Of a stretch of DNA of 64,000 nt, positions 38,841-46,713 are shown in pieces. Both the position numbers and the translations under genes were made by a program. This DNA is from Cyanobacteria bacterium FACHB-63 (GTDB taxonomy: Bacteria; Cyanobacteriota; Cyanobacteriia; Leptolyngbyales; Leptolyngbyaceae), in assembly GCA_014695255.1 (NCBI GenBank), contig JACJNX010000061.1, positions 124,001-188,000 on the forward strand. Direction: 5' to 3'. Numbering within the stretch: position 1 is the stretch's first letter; the number at the start of each line of letters is the position of its first letter. A model generated the notes under the pieces. That model did not search any database, was not told where the DNA came from, and saw only the letters and a list, made by a program, of their open reading frames with translations.

Positions 38841-40849
38841 TAAGACAGCAAGTAAGTATAGCCGCTTAAGCTGCGCTCATAGTTCTGAAGCAGCAATTGT
38901 GACTCTTGCAGCGTAATGCGATCGTCTTCCAGTGCGTGTTCGGTTTGCAATCGAATGCTTTCGATCATGTCTTCCACGTCATATTGCACATAGCCCAACA
39001 CTTCCTTGATTGTGTCACCCCGAACAACGTGCTGAATCTGATAGCCTTTAGGTGTGAGTTGAATGTGAACCGTATTAGTGTCCCCAAACAAGTTATGCAG
39101 GTTTCCCATGATCTCTTGGTATGCACCACTGAGGAACATTCCCAAATAGTAAGGCTCACCAGGCTTGAGAGAATGTAGTTCTAACACTGATTTCACATCG
39201 CGTAAATCAATGAATTGATCAATCTTGCCATCACTATCACAAGTCAAGTCTGCCAGAGTTGCCCGCCTTGTTGGTTCTTCGTTCAGTCGATGAATGGGCA
39301 TGATCGGGAAGAGTTGATCGATCGCCCAACTATCCGGAGCCGACTGAAACACCGAAAGGTTCATGTAGTACATCGAAGCCATGATCTTTTCAAGGTCTTC
39401 GAGGTCATCAGGAATGTACTCAAGCTGGCGTGAAAATGTAATGATTTTGTTGCAGCAAGACCAATACAATCGCTCTGCTCTGGCTCGTTCAGTCAAACTG
39501 AGATAGCCAAAGCCAAATAGATTCACTGCCTCTTCTTTGAATTGAGTTGCATCGTGATACATCTCTAGAAAATTTTCACTGTTGATCGAGGTGTAAGTTT
39601 CGTAGAGATTTTGGATGATTAGATGTTCCTCTTCCTGAAGAGGTTCGGGTGTTTCAACCGCGACATCACTCGTTCCTAGAATGTCAAACACTAGCACTGA
39701 TTGATGGGATGCGATCGCTCGTCCACTTTCGCTAATTAAGGTTGGAACCGGAAGATTGGCGATCGCGCAAGCATCTCTTACTGCTGCAACTACATCATTC
39801 GCATAGTTCTGAGTGCTGTAGTTTTTCGAGGCGTGAAAGTTCGTTTGCGATCCGTCGTAGTCCACGCCTAAACCGCCACCCACATCGAGGTACTGCATAT
39901 TTGCACCGAGTCTGCATAGTTCAATGTAGATGCGACTGGCTTCGCGCATGGCTTCTTTCAGCACACTGATTGCTGAAATCTGAGAACCAATGTGGAAATG
40001 CAGCAATTGGAGACAGTCCAACATATCGGCTGCTTTCAACTGGTTCACGGTATCAATGATTTCGGGAACTGTTAAACCGAATTTTGCCCGATCGCCTGCC
40101 GAAGTTCCCCAGCGTCCGATGCCTTTCGCGCTCAGTTTTGCTCGAACCCCTAGAATCGGTTGAATGCCGAGTTTTTTGCTGGCTTCGATCGCCAGTCCAA
40201 CTTCTTCGATCTGCTCTAGAACAATGATCGGCGTTTGTCCCAATCGTCTCGCTAACATTGCAGTCTCAATGTATTCGCGATCTTTATATCCGTTGCAAAT
40301 CAGCAAGGCTCCAGGAGTTTTGAGCGATGCGAGAGCGATCATCAATTCCGGTTTTGATCCCGCCTCTAGCCCGAACTGATGCGGTTGACCGAAGCGCACC
40401 AAATCTTCGACCAGATGGCGTTGTTGGTTGCACTTAACGGGAAAGACTCCTTTGTAAACTCCGGGATAGCTGTAACGAGCGATCGCTTTTGCAAAGGCAG
40501 AATTAATCCGCTCGACGCGATCCTCCAAAATATCCGAAAACCGAATCAGCAACGGTAAACCGAGATTTCGGTGCTTTAGTGCACTTACCAAGTCAAACAA
40601 ATCTAATGATCCGCCACGGTTGCCTTTCGGTGAAACGGTGACATGTCCTGCTGCATTAATTGAAAAGTACGGATCGCCCCAGCCCTGAATCCGATAAAGT
40701 TCTTCGCTATCCTCGATCGTCCAGTTTTTCCGAGCGGCTTCGGGTTGAGATTTTCCGTTTAATTTCCCATTAGACTTGCCGTTCGTAACTTCCAAACCTT
40801 CATCTGGCACTTGTTTTTCCGGCTTGGCAGTAGCGGAGCGTCCTCCCAT
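38840..40849 (-). CDS. speA: Biosynthetic arginine decarboxylase
   Basis: SpeA turns arginine into agmatine, the first step from arginine to polyamines. The 669-residue protein has a variable N-terminal tail of about 40 residues, then the alanine-racemase-fold PLP barrel with Lys139 in FPVKCNQQRH, HFHIGSQ, the DVGGGLGVDY loop and SESGRAI, and the C-terminal PLP half with YMNLSVFQS and the FLSGAYQE segment. Mg2+ and PLP are the usual cofactors. It is divergent from ndk and overlaps the lipoprotein phosphatase gene by one base. Confidence 0.95.
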   Translation of the reverse strand: MGGRSATAKPEKQVPDEGLEVTNGKSNGKLNGKSQPEAARKNWTIEDSEELYRIQGWGDPYFSINAAGHVTVSPKGNRGGSLDLFDLVSALKHRNLGLPLLIRFSDILEDRVERINSAFAKAIARYSYPGVYKGVFPVKCNQQRHLVEDLVRFGQPHQFGLEAGSKPELMIALASLKTPGALLICNGYKDREYIETAMLARRLGQTPIIVLEQIEEVGLAIEASKKLGIQPILGVRAKLSAKGIGRWGTSAGDRAKFGLTVPEIIDTVNQLKAADMLDCLQLLHFHIGSQISAISVLKEAMREASRIYIELCRLGANMQYLDVGGGLGVDYDGSQTNFHASKNYSTQNYANDVVAAVRDACAIANLPVPTLISESGRAIASHQSVLVFDILGTSDVAVETPEPLQEEEHLIIQNLYETYTSINSENFLEMYHDATQFKEEAVNLFGFGYLSLTERARAERLYWSCCNKIITFSRQLEYIPDDLEDLEKIMASMYYMNLSVFQSAPDSWAIDQLFPIMPIHRLNEEPTRRATLADLTCDSDGKIDQFIDLRDVKSVLELHSLKPGEPYYLGMFLSGAYQEIMGNLHNLFGDTNTVHIQLTPKGYQIQHVVRGDTIKEVLGYVQYDVEDMIESIRLQTEHALEDDRITLQESQLLLQNYERSLSGYTYLLS

Positions 40850-40992
40850 CGTGGTTTTTCCTCATTGCAACGAATCTTCAAGCATCCAGTCTACCGCGCT
40901 CACCCGAAAACAGAAGTCTTTCACATCACCGGATTAACCGTTCTAAGATAATCTAGGTTTTGTAAATTTCACTTCATTCTTGGGAGTCCAGC

Positions 40993-41442
40993 TTGGAACG
41001 CACATTTTTAGCCATCAAGCCCGATGGCGTACAGCGCAAACTCATCGGTGAAATCATTCGCCGCTTTGAAACGAAGGGCTTTACCCTTGTCGGTTTGAAG
41101 TTCATGAACGTGAGCCGTGAACTAGCAGAAAGCCATTACGGAGTTCACCGGGAACGTCCGTTTTTCAGAAGTTTGGTTGAATTCATCACTTCTGGTCCTG
41201 TTGTTGCAATGGTTTGGGAAGGTGATGGTGTGATTGCAGCCGCGCGGAAAGTGATCGGCGCAACCAATCCACTCACTGCTGAGCCGGGAACGATTCGGGG
41301 TGATTTCGGTGCAAATATTGGACGCAACCTGATCCATGGATCGGATGCGCCGGAAACTGCTCAAAGCGAGATTGCGCTTTGGTTTAAGGACGAAGAATTG
41401 GTGAATTGGCAGCCCACCGTGTTGTCTTGGATTTACGAATAA
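40993..41442 (+). CDS. ndk: Nucleoside diphosphate kinase
   Basis: NDK balances nucleoside triphosphates by a phosphohistidine ping-pong. The 149-residue protein shows [14 protein letters not shown] at the start, the nucleotide-binding [16 protein letters not shown] and the active-site [10 protein letters not shown] with His115. The start is TTG at 40993, with GGGAG (40982-40986) six bases upstream; no in-frame ATG would give a full N-terminus. Divergent from speA across about 140 bases. Confidence 0.97.
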   Translation: MERTFLAIKPDGVQRKLIGEIIRRFETKGFTLVGLKFMNVSRELAESHYGVHRERPFFRSLVEFITSGPVVAMVWEGDGVIAAARKVIGATNPLTAEPGTIRGDFGANIGRNLIHGSDAPETAQSEIALWFKDEELVNWQPTVLSWIYE

Positions 41443-41492
41443 TCGCAATTGTTGGATCGGCGGCAAATTGTCGATCGTTAACCCGACGAACC

Positions 41493-41522
41493 CGTAGAGA
41501 CGCAATTAATCGCGTCTCTACG
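41493..41522. repeat. GTAGNGACGC hairpin repeat, copy 2
   Basis: CGTAGAGACGC (41493-41503) and GCGTCTCTACG (41512-41522) are perfect 11-base inverted arms around AATTAATC. It lies between convergent ndk and the TerC gene and belongs to the same family as 27581-27626. Short repeats of this type are frequent in cyanobacterial intergenic DNA. Confidence 0.7.
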
Positions 41523-41532
41523 TCGTTGATCA

Positions 41533-42282
41533 TTAAACCGGGTCTTTTTCCGAAATGGGTTCGATTTCGGGTATGGCTTCGCTTTGGGATTGGGCGATCG
41601 CTTCAATCTCCGCGATATCATTCCGCTTAGAAAATCCCCAGGCAAACACGATCGCAACCAGCGTAATCATCAGCCATTCGGGTGGCACAAGCTGATCGTT
41701 CAGCACCCGCAACAGCAATCGAATTCCCACAAATGAAACAGTAATGTACCCTGCGTCTTCGAGGTGCGTGAATTCTTCTAGCCAATTGATAAATAAACCT
41801 GCCATAAACCGCAGCACCACAATCCCGATCGTGCCACCGAGCAGAATCAGCCAAGTTTCTTGAGAAACTGCGATCGCAGTCGTCACACTATCCAGCGAAA
41901 ACGCCAAATCTGTAAAAGCAATTAACGGAATCGCTTGCCATAGCGAAGAAAACCGGGGGGCGTGATGCGCTCCTTCTTCTTTCTCGGCAGAGGTGAAATA
42001 CTGAAATGCCAGCCACAGCAGATAGAGCGCTCCCGCTAACTCAAATTGCCAGTACCCAATGACCCAAGATGCTGCCAAAATCAGCGATATCCGCAAAATG
42101 TAAGCTACCACCAGGCCAAGATTCAAGGCGCGACGCTCTAGTTCTAGGTCTTGCAAACCCTGAGTAATTGCAGCTAGGGCGATTGCGTTATCTGCCGACA
42201 ACACGCATTCCAAGGCAACTAAAACAATTAGAACTAGGAAGGATTGCGGATTGAGCTGGGCAGGAAAATTCAGATCTATCAT
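41533..42282 (-). CDS. TerC-family integral membrane protein
   Basis: A 249-residue protein with seven or so hydrophobic segments. TerC marks are VALECVLSADNAIALAA near the N-terminus and FTDLAFSLDSVTTAIAVSQE in the middle, the two ADN/LDS segments whose acidic residues line a metal path. TerC relatives in bacteria help manganese efflux and metal loading of exported enzymes, and the thylakoid member of plants assists thylakoid protein insertion. The acidic C-terminal tail (EIEAIAQSQ, EIEPISEKDP) is soluble. It reads away from the origin-like region. Confidence 0.9.
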   Translation of the reverse strand: MIDLNFPAQLNPQSFLVLIVLVALECVLSADNAIALAAITQGLQDLELERRALNLGLVVAYILRISLILAASWVIGYWQFELAGALYLLWLAFQYFTSAEKEEGAHHAPRFSSLWQAIPLIAFTDLAFSLDSVTTAIAVSQETWLILLGGTIGIVVLRFMAGLFINWLEEFTHLEDAGYITVSFVGIRLLLRVLNDQLVPPEWLMITLVAIVFAWGFSKRNDIAEIEAIAQSQSEAIPEIEPISEKDPV

Positions 42283-42947
42283 TCCAGAATATTAAAGGGA
42301 CGAGCAGCAGTAATCAGACATCCTATTATCTCTTCTTATGTCTAGATTGGCGACCACCGACCGGAGTATCAGCGTCGATTTTGCTCATATTCTCGATCGA
42401 TTTGCAGGCGCGAAGATAGAGAATACCCAATTCAGCCGCGGGATTTACAGCATAGACTGGGGAGAGCAGAAATCTTAACAAAACTTTACAAAGAGTCGAG
42501 TTTTCCCCAAACTCTCCACAGCCTCTCCACAGATGATCGATTCCTTTTCCACACCTTTTCCACATCGAATAGAAAGTTTTCCACAGGGGATCGGGCTAGG
42601 ATCGTCATTTTCCGGCAGACTGTGGAAAAGTCGAGTGCAACCCTGCTCACCGCTTGAGAATTGCTTAATTTGTGAAGCGACATTAAGAAAAAACGGCTGA
42701 AATGCCGATTCTACCGTTCAGTAATTTTGATCTAGCGACGGATTGTTACGTTTCTTGATGTTGATCTTCTGGCATCGATCGCGCAGAATGTAGCGACTAA
42801 CCGAAAGCGTTCAGCCGAGCCGCGATACAAGATTTCCACAGCCTTGGAGATTGGAAAGAGCGGCCGGACTGGCGTAGATTTCTGTTGCAGATTTTTGCAG
42901 AAGTCCGAGGATTAGCTCACCTACTGGCGATTCATTATTGAGGTTTG
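42283..42947. other. Candidate chromosomal replication origin (DnaA-box cluster)
   Basis: No gene is seen in this 665-base stretch. Exact TTTTCCACA boxes lie at 42545-42553, 42556-42564 and 42577-42585, and one in reverse at 42621-42629. Near matches are TTTTCCCCA (42501-42509), CTCTCCACA (42512-42520 and 42523-42531) and ATTTCCACA (42832-42840). The same-strand boxes start at 42501, 42512, 42523, 42545, 42556 and 42577, an 11-bp register with two gaps and a final step of 21. TTTTCCACA is the known DnaA-box form in Synechococcus. T/A-rich tracts near 42660-42730 could be an unwinding site. dnaA and dnaN are not in the window, which is common for cyanobacterial origins. Confidence 0.7.
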
Positions 42948-43178
42948 ATGGATATGGATAGCAATATCAGTCTTTTTGTTGAAATTCCCGAAGCACTGCA
43001 TCAATCATTCCAGTCGTTTCTCGATTCCCGTCCAGATTGGGATCAAGATCGAGTGATGTCTGCGGCGTTGTCTTTGTTCCTGCTGCAAAATCGCCCAGCA
43101 AATGAACGCCAAACCGATCGTCAGACAGCGCGGATTTATCTCGATTCCATCTTTAAGCGTCCGGTTGAACAGATTTAA
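42948..43178 (+). CDS. Small DUF2811-like protein
   Basis: Seventy-six residues, beginning MDMDSNISLFVEIPEALHQSFQ at the ATG 42948 with GAGG four bases upstream; the ATG at 42954 is an alternative. The sequence IPEALHQSFQSFLDSRPDWDQD then AALSLFLLQN matches, from memory, the short cyanobacterial DUF2811 family, whose layout recalls ribbon-helix-helix or copy-number proteins. Function unknown. It is the first gene to the right of the DnaA-box cluster. Confidence 0.8.
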   Translation: MDMDSNISLFVEIPEALHQSFQSFLDSRPDWDQDRVMSAALSLFLLQNRPANERQTDRQTARIYLDSIFKRPVEQI

Positions 43179-43312
43179 CTGTTTCGATTGGAACCTAGAA
43201 GCAGTGGACTAGAAGTCCGATGCTCTAGCATTCGGTCGAGCATATTCAAGCCTCATTGATTTCCGAATTGATTTCCGAACGATACGTTCCTCTTAACCTT
43301 GTTTGCCTCATC

Positions 43313-44107
43313 ATGCCTTATCAGATTTCTGCGACAAAACTTCAGGCGTACAGTCGCTGTCCCTATGCGTACTATTTGCGGTACGAGCGGCGGCTTACGA
43401 GCAATGATTTCTTCGGTTCAGCAGCGTTGGGAACGGCACTGCATCAAGCGTTGGCAATGGTTCATCGGGACTGGCACTACCACGATTCTGTCCCCGATTT
43501 AGCCTGGGTGCATCGCTGCTGGGAAGAGCATTCGACCGGCTTGACTCCGAACCAGATCGAAGATGGTCGATCGATTCTTGAGCGTTATTACGAGAAGTTC
43601 ATTGTGAATGCTCCGTCGTTACGCCAGCCGTTAGCAGTTGAAGGAAGAATTCAGGCGTTTTTGCGCGTCGAAAGCCTCGAATTCTGTATTACGGGAAGAT
43701 ACGATCGAATCGACTATCTCAATGATGGGTTAGAGCTAATCGATTACAAGTCGAGCCGCGATCTGAAGGTTCCAGAGTCTGATGAGATGGATTTGCAGAT
43801 CGGATTGTATTACCTGGCGTTGGAGCAGACTTATCACCAAAGTTTGAAGTACCTCACCTTGCTGTTTTTGCGAACGGGCGAGAAGGTTCGGTATCGAGCC
43901 ACTCGCAGACATAAAAAGCAAGTGCAAGCGGTGATTTCAGATTTGGCGGTGCGGTTGCGACATGATGAAACATGGGAACCAATACCAGGGAAACAATGCG
44001 ATCGTTGTGCATATTTCCGGTATTGTTCTGCGGTGAATGTTAACCCGGCTCCGTTACCAATAACAGTTAGTGCAACTCCTGAATTGCAGCTTGCATTGGG
44101 ATTGTAG
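43313..44107 (+). CDS. Stand-alone RecB/AddB-like nuclease with Fe-S cysteine set
   Basis: The start at 43313 (MPYQISATKLQAYSRCPYAYYLRY) is used because the family begins with this ISATKLQxYxxCP block. Nuclease residues are His44, Asp131 in ITGRYDRID, Asp144 and Lys146 in LIDYKSS, and the QIGLYYLAL motif (Gln162, Tyr166). Four Cys, Cys16 plus Cys229, Cys232 and Cys238 (C-x2-C-x5-C), form the staple of AddB/Cas4-type Fe-S nucleases. No helicase part is attached, so it is a lone PD-(D/E)XK exonuclease-like protein. It may act in recombination or repair near the origin candidate. Confidence 0.88.
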   Translation: MPYQISATKLQAYSRCPYAYYLRYERRLTSNDFFGSAALGTALHQALAMVHRDWHYHDSVPDLAWVHRCWEEHSTGLTPNQIEDGRSILERYYEKFIVNAPSLRQPLAVEGRIQAFLRVESLEFCITGRYDRIDYLNDGLELIDYKSSRDLKVPESDEMDLQIGLYYLALEQTYHQSLKYLTLLFLRTGEKVRYRATRRHKKQVQAVISDLAVRLRHDETWEPIPGKQCDRCAYFRYCSAVNVNPAPLPITVSATPELQLALGL

Positions 44108-44239
44108 AGTGTTTGGACTGTAGAGTGTTTTGACTATAGATTGCTGCAATGATTACGCTGTGGGATGGTTGTTTCGACCGTCCGTAGTCTTTGCAGATAT
44201 CAAAATTTTACACAGTTAATTTGATTGTGAGTGTGCAAC
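44108..44239. repeat. Intergenic stretch with short tandem repeat
   Basis: The sequence GTAGAGTGTTTGGACT is followed at once by GTAGAGTGTTTTGACT (from about 44105), an imperfect 16-base tandem copy that starts inside the nuclease stop region. Apart from this, nothing regulatory is recognised. Confidence 0.4.
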
Positions 44240-44428
44240 ATGAATCGCTTTATTGCTTACTCTAGAAAGTCTTCTAGTGTTCCCTTTCTCGTTTCAATTT
44301 ATCGGGATTATCGAACCTTCAGTGGTTACGGTGCAGTTTGTTATTCTGCTCGCGATCGTCGAACCATTCAAAAGTCGCGCCAAGTGACTCAGGAGGTTGT
44401 CTATTCCCCTACCTGGAAGTCGAGCTAG
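44240..44428 (+). CDS. Doubtful small open frame, 62 residues
   Basis: An ATG at 44240 opens a frame with MNRFIAYSRKSS and a Tyr/Arg/Ser-rich body. It has no good ribosome site and its end overlaps the 3' end of the pseudokinase gene by 20 bases. No family is recognised. It may not be a gene. Confidence 0.25.
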   Translation: MNRFIAYSRKSSSVPFLVSIYRDYRTFSGYGAVCYSARDRRTIQKSRQVTQEVVYSPTWKSS

Positions 44429-45896
44429 CGTCGATCGATAGTTCATATTGAGTCGTTTTAGTTGTGTTGGGAACAATCACGATCTCATAGATGCCCGATC
44501 GAGTAACCTTTCCCGTCCAGGTTGATTGATCAAAGTTTTTTAGCAATGTTGTGTTGCTAGTGATGATCCAAACGCTGACTGAATCTGCTTTTAGATTGAG
44601 CTTCAATGTTTGACCTTGTTTGAATTGAGATCGGTAAACTTTTCCGATTCCATTCTCAAGTGTTCCACTTGCACGCGCAGGAAGTGTTTCAAATTTGTTT
44701 TTGGTGATTTGGTCGCGGGCGATCGCATACCAGATCTGACCGAAAGTTCTGGGATTGAGAACTTTTCCTTCCTGTTCTGGGAAGTACGAAACAAATTGAG
44801 CATCGGTGAGCAGTTCGATCGATCGTTCGCTGATCTCTTTGTTGTTCGATAGCCAAGCGTTGTAGTTAACACGTTTGTAGGTTCCGATGCTGCTACGAGC
44901 TTCTTGGCTTAGTGTTTCTAGATGCTCTAGAAGCTTCTCTGGTGTTTGCGCTCCGTTTGAGTCATCAACAATTTGCTGAAGCAGATTATCTCGAAGTCCC
45001 AATCGTTTCGATCTCTGCTGAACCGTTTCTTTTGGAGTTGCGGTTGGTGATGCTGTAGTATCCAATGCGATCGGAGGTGAGGTCTGTAAATTTGGTAGAT
45101 AGGTGATCAATCGATAAGCTGAGATTGTAGCCAGCCCAATCAGTACGAATGTGAAGACGATCGAAGCAAAATCCGGTTGATGTGATGCAGATAAAGCTTG
45201 AATGACTTTCGCAGCCGAGGAATAACGACTTTGCGGATTGGGAGAAAGCATTCGATCGAGAACTTGCGCTAATCGAGGTTGAACAGTAATGCGATCGCGC
45301 CATTTCCAAGATTGTGTGGTTTCGTCGTAAAGTTCTTTCGGTTCGCATCCGGTTAGCAGCACGATCGACATGACAGCTAACATATACAAATCTGTATCAA
45401 ATTCCTGCTCTACAAAACTTGCTTGCGTGAACTCGGCTAGCATTAGCGAGCCATCTAAACGCTGAATAATCGAGTTGAGAGAAAGATTTTGATGTGCAAT
45501 CTCTCGACGTTGCAGAGATCGCAGAATGGCTAGAACTTGCTTAACAAACTGCGTCACTTCCTTTTCTGAAAAGATTCGTTTTTGCTCGAATAACTCACGA
45601 TAGGAGTGACCCTCCGTATAATCACGAACTAAATAAAATCGATCAAAATCTACGATCGCTGCTTGATATTGCGCCACCTGACGGAGCTTTAAAGCTGGCA
45701 ACAATTCAGCATATTGCTCTTGCAAAAGCGGCAACGCGCCTGGATCAATTGCAGAGATCTCTTCTAAGACGCAAAACCCTTTTGTCATTTGATCGATCGC
45801 TAAATAGACCCATCCTGCTGCACTTTGATGCAGAATCTTTAAGACGCAGTAGCGATCGACCAAAATCGTATCAATAGACAATGGAGTTTGCATCAC
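44409..45896 (-). CDS. Membrane-anchored pseudokinase (degenerate Hanks kinase)
   Basis: A 495-residue protein laid out like a serine/threonine kinase but missing its key residues. The glycine loop is LHQSAAGWVY; the ATP-binding Lys is Glu45 (CVLEEI); the catalytic HRDxKxxN reads HQNLSLNS, with Asn137 for Asp and Ser139 for Lys; the DFG reads EFT at 155-157. The fold around these sites is kept, including FYLVRDYTEG and the CEPKELYDE region. A membrane helix (about 246-263) precedes a C-terminal part rich in beta signal (LKLNLKADSVSVWIITS onward), which looks PPC-like. It should not phosphorylate and may act as a scaffold or sensor. Confidence 0.85.
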   Translation of the reverse strand: MMQTPLSIDTILVDRYCVLKILHQSAAGWVYLAIDQMTKGFCVLEEISAIDPGALPLLQEQYAELLPALKLRQVAQYQAAIVDFDRFYLVRDYTEGHSYRELFEQKRIFSEKEVTQFVKQVLAILRSLQRREIAHQNLSLNSIIQRLDGSLMLAEFTQASFVEQEFDTDLYMLAVMSIVLLTGCEPKELYDETTQSWKWRDRITVQPRLAQVLDRMLSPNPQSRYSSAAKVIQALSASHQPDFASIVFTFVLIGLATISAYRLITYLPNLQTSPPIALDTTASPTATPKETVQQRSKRLGLRDNLLQQIVDDSNGAQTPEKLLEHLETLSQEARSSIGTYKRVNYNAWLSNNKEISERSIELLTDAQFVSYFPEQEGKVLNPRTFGQIWYAIARDQITKNKFETLPARASGTLENGIGKVYRSQFKQGQTLKLNLKADSVSVWIITSNTTLLKNFDQSTWTGKVTRSGIYEIVIVPNTTKTTQYELSIDASSTSR

Positions 45897-46144
45897 AAAT
45901 CATTCAGCCAAGATCTAGCACTTGACTAATCATAGTATTTGTGTACTAAGCTAACACGATTCGATCGTAAAAGCGCAACAAACCGAATATGAAAAAAAGG
46001 TAAAGTTTACCTGTTATCAGATAAAAAAAATGAGGCACTCTAGCGATATCAAACTTACGACCCCTCTAATGCTGTTTGGCAGCAGGCAGTATTGCATACT
46101 GCAAGCGGTGGCGTAAGTATGGCTCTTAATCTATAGGTGTTCTC
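45897..46144 (+). promoter_or_regulatory. Intergenic region with weak promoter candidate
   Basis: TTGACT (45922-45927) and TACTAA (45944-45949), 16 bases apart, form a weak sigma-70-like match on the plus strand. Two short hairpins follow (GGTAAAGTTTACC near 46010 and GCAGTATTGCATACTGC near 46086). They may belong to the leader of the 46145 gene. No RNA gene is recognised. Confidence 0.3.
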
Positions 46145-46432
46145 ATGCGTTCTAACCCTTTGACTGACTCGCGCCCCAAAATTAGTACAATGCCCCGTCC
46201 CCAAACGGAAGCAACAGCCTACCTGAATCTGTACAAACTCGCGATCGAGAAAAAGCGTCTTCAAACCGAACTTGACTCGATCGAACAGCGCCGCCATCGT
46301 ATCCAGAAGCGATTATCATTTCTCGAAAGCCAGGTTTCTGAAATGCAAAGGGCATCGACTCCTAAGCTAACTTCCGTCACAAAAAATTCAGCTTCTGACT
46401 CTGCTCTGAATACCTTGTTTTTAGAGTATTAA
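46145..46432 (+). CDS. Small coiled-coil protein
   Basis: A 95-residue protein. After a basic N-terminus (MRSNPLTDSRPKISTMPRPQ) it has a strongly charged coiled coil (YKLAIEKKRLQTELDSIEQ, then RHRIQKRLSFLESQVSEMQ) of about 45 residues. I recall a conserved cyanobacterial group of this shape but no function. Met16 could be an alternative start. A ribosome site AGGTG lies upstream of 46145 and a terminator follows. Confidence 0.75.
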   Translation: MRSNPLTDSRPKISTMPRPQTEATAYLNLYKLAIEKKRLQTELDSIEQRRHRIQKRLSFLESQVSEMQRASTPKLTSVTKNSASDSALNTLFLEY

Positions 46433-46454
46433 ACCAGCTTGAATCATTGGCTAG

Positions 46455-46488
46455 AAAGCGTGATTGTTTCATACGATCGCGCTTTTTT
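46455..46488 (+). terminator. Rho-independent terminator after the coiled-coil gene
   Basis: AAAGCGTGAT (46455-46464) pairs with ATCGCGCTTT (46476-46485), with one G-T pair, followed by a T run. Confidence 0.75.
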
Positions 46489-46713
46489 CGTTTGCATATT
46501 TTGTTTAAACATTTAGAAATATTCTGCTTTTTATCGAATTACCCAGCTAGCCGTATTTCTGAAAACGGTTGCGTGACTCTATCTATAGAGGGAAGAAACA
46601 GACAGTTCAGGAAACCATAGCTCTCATGGCTCAAGTCGTACTGCGAGCGAATTGGCTCTGTTCTACCCATCATTTCTGCAATGGTTGTCCAGATTTTTTA
46701 AGGGTTTCCGGTC

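Noticed and set aside
43313-44107. Possible Cas4 of a CRISPR system
   Set aside because: No repeats with regular spacers and no other cas genes in the window; the protein fits a stand-alone RecB/AddB-like nuclease better.
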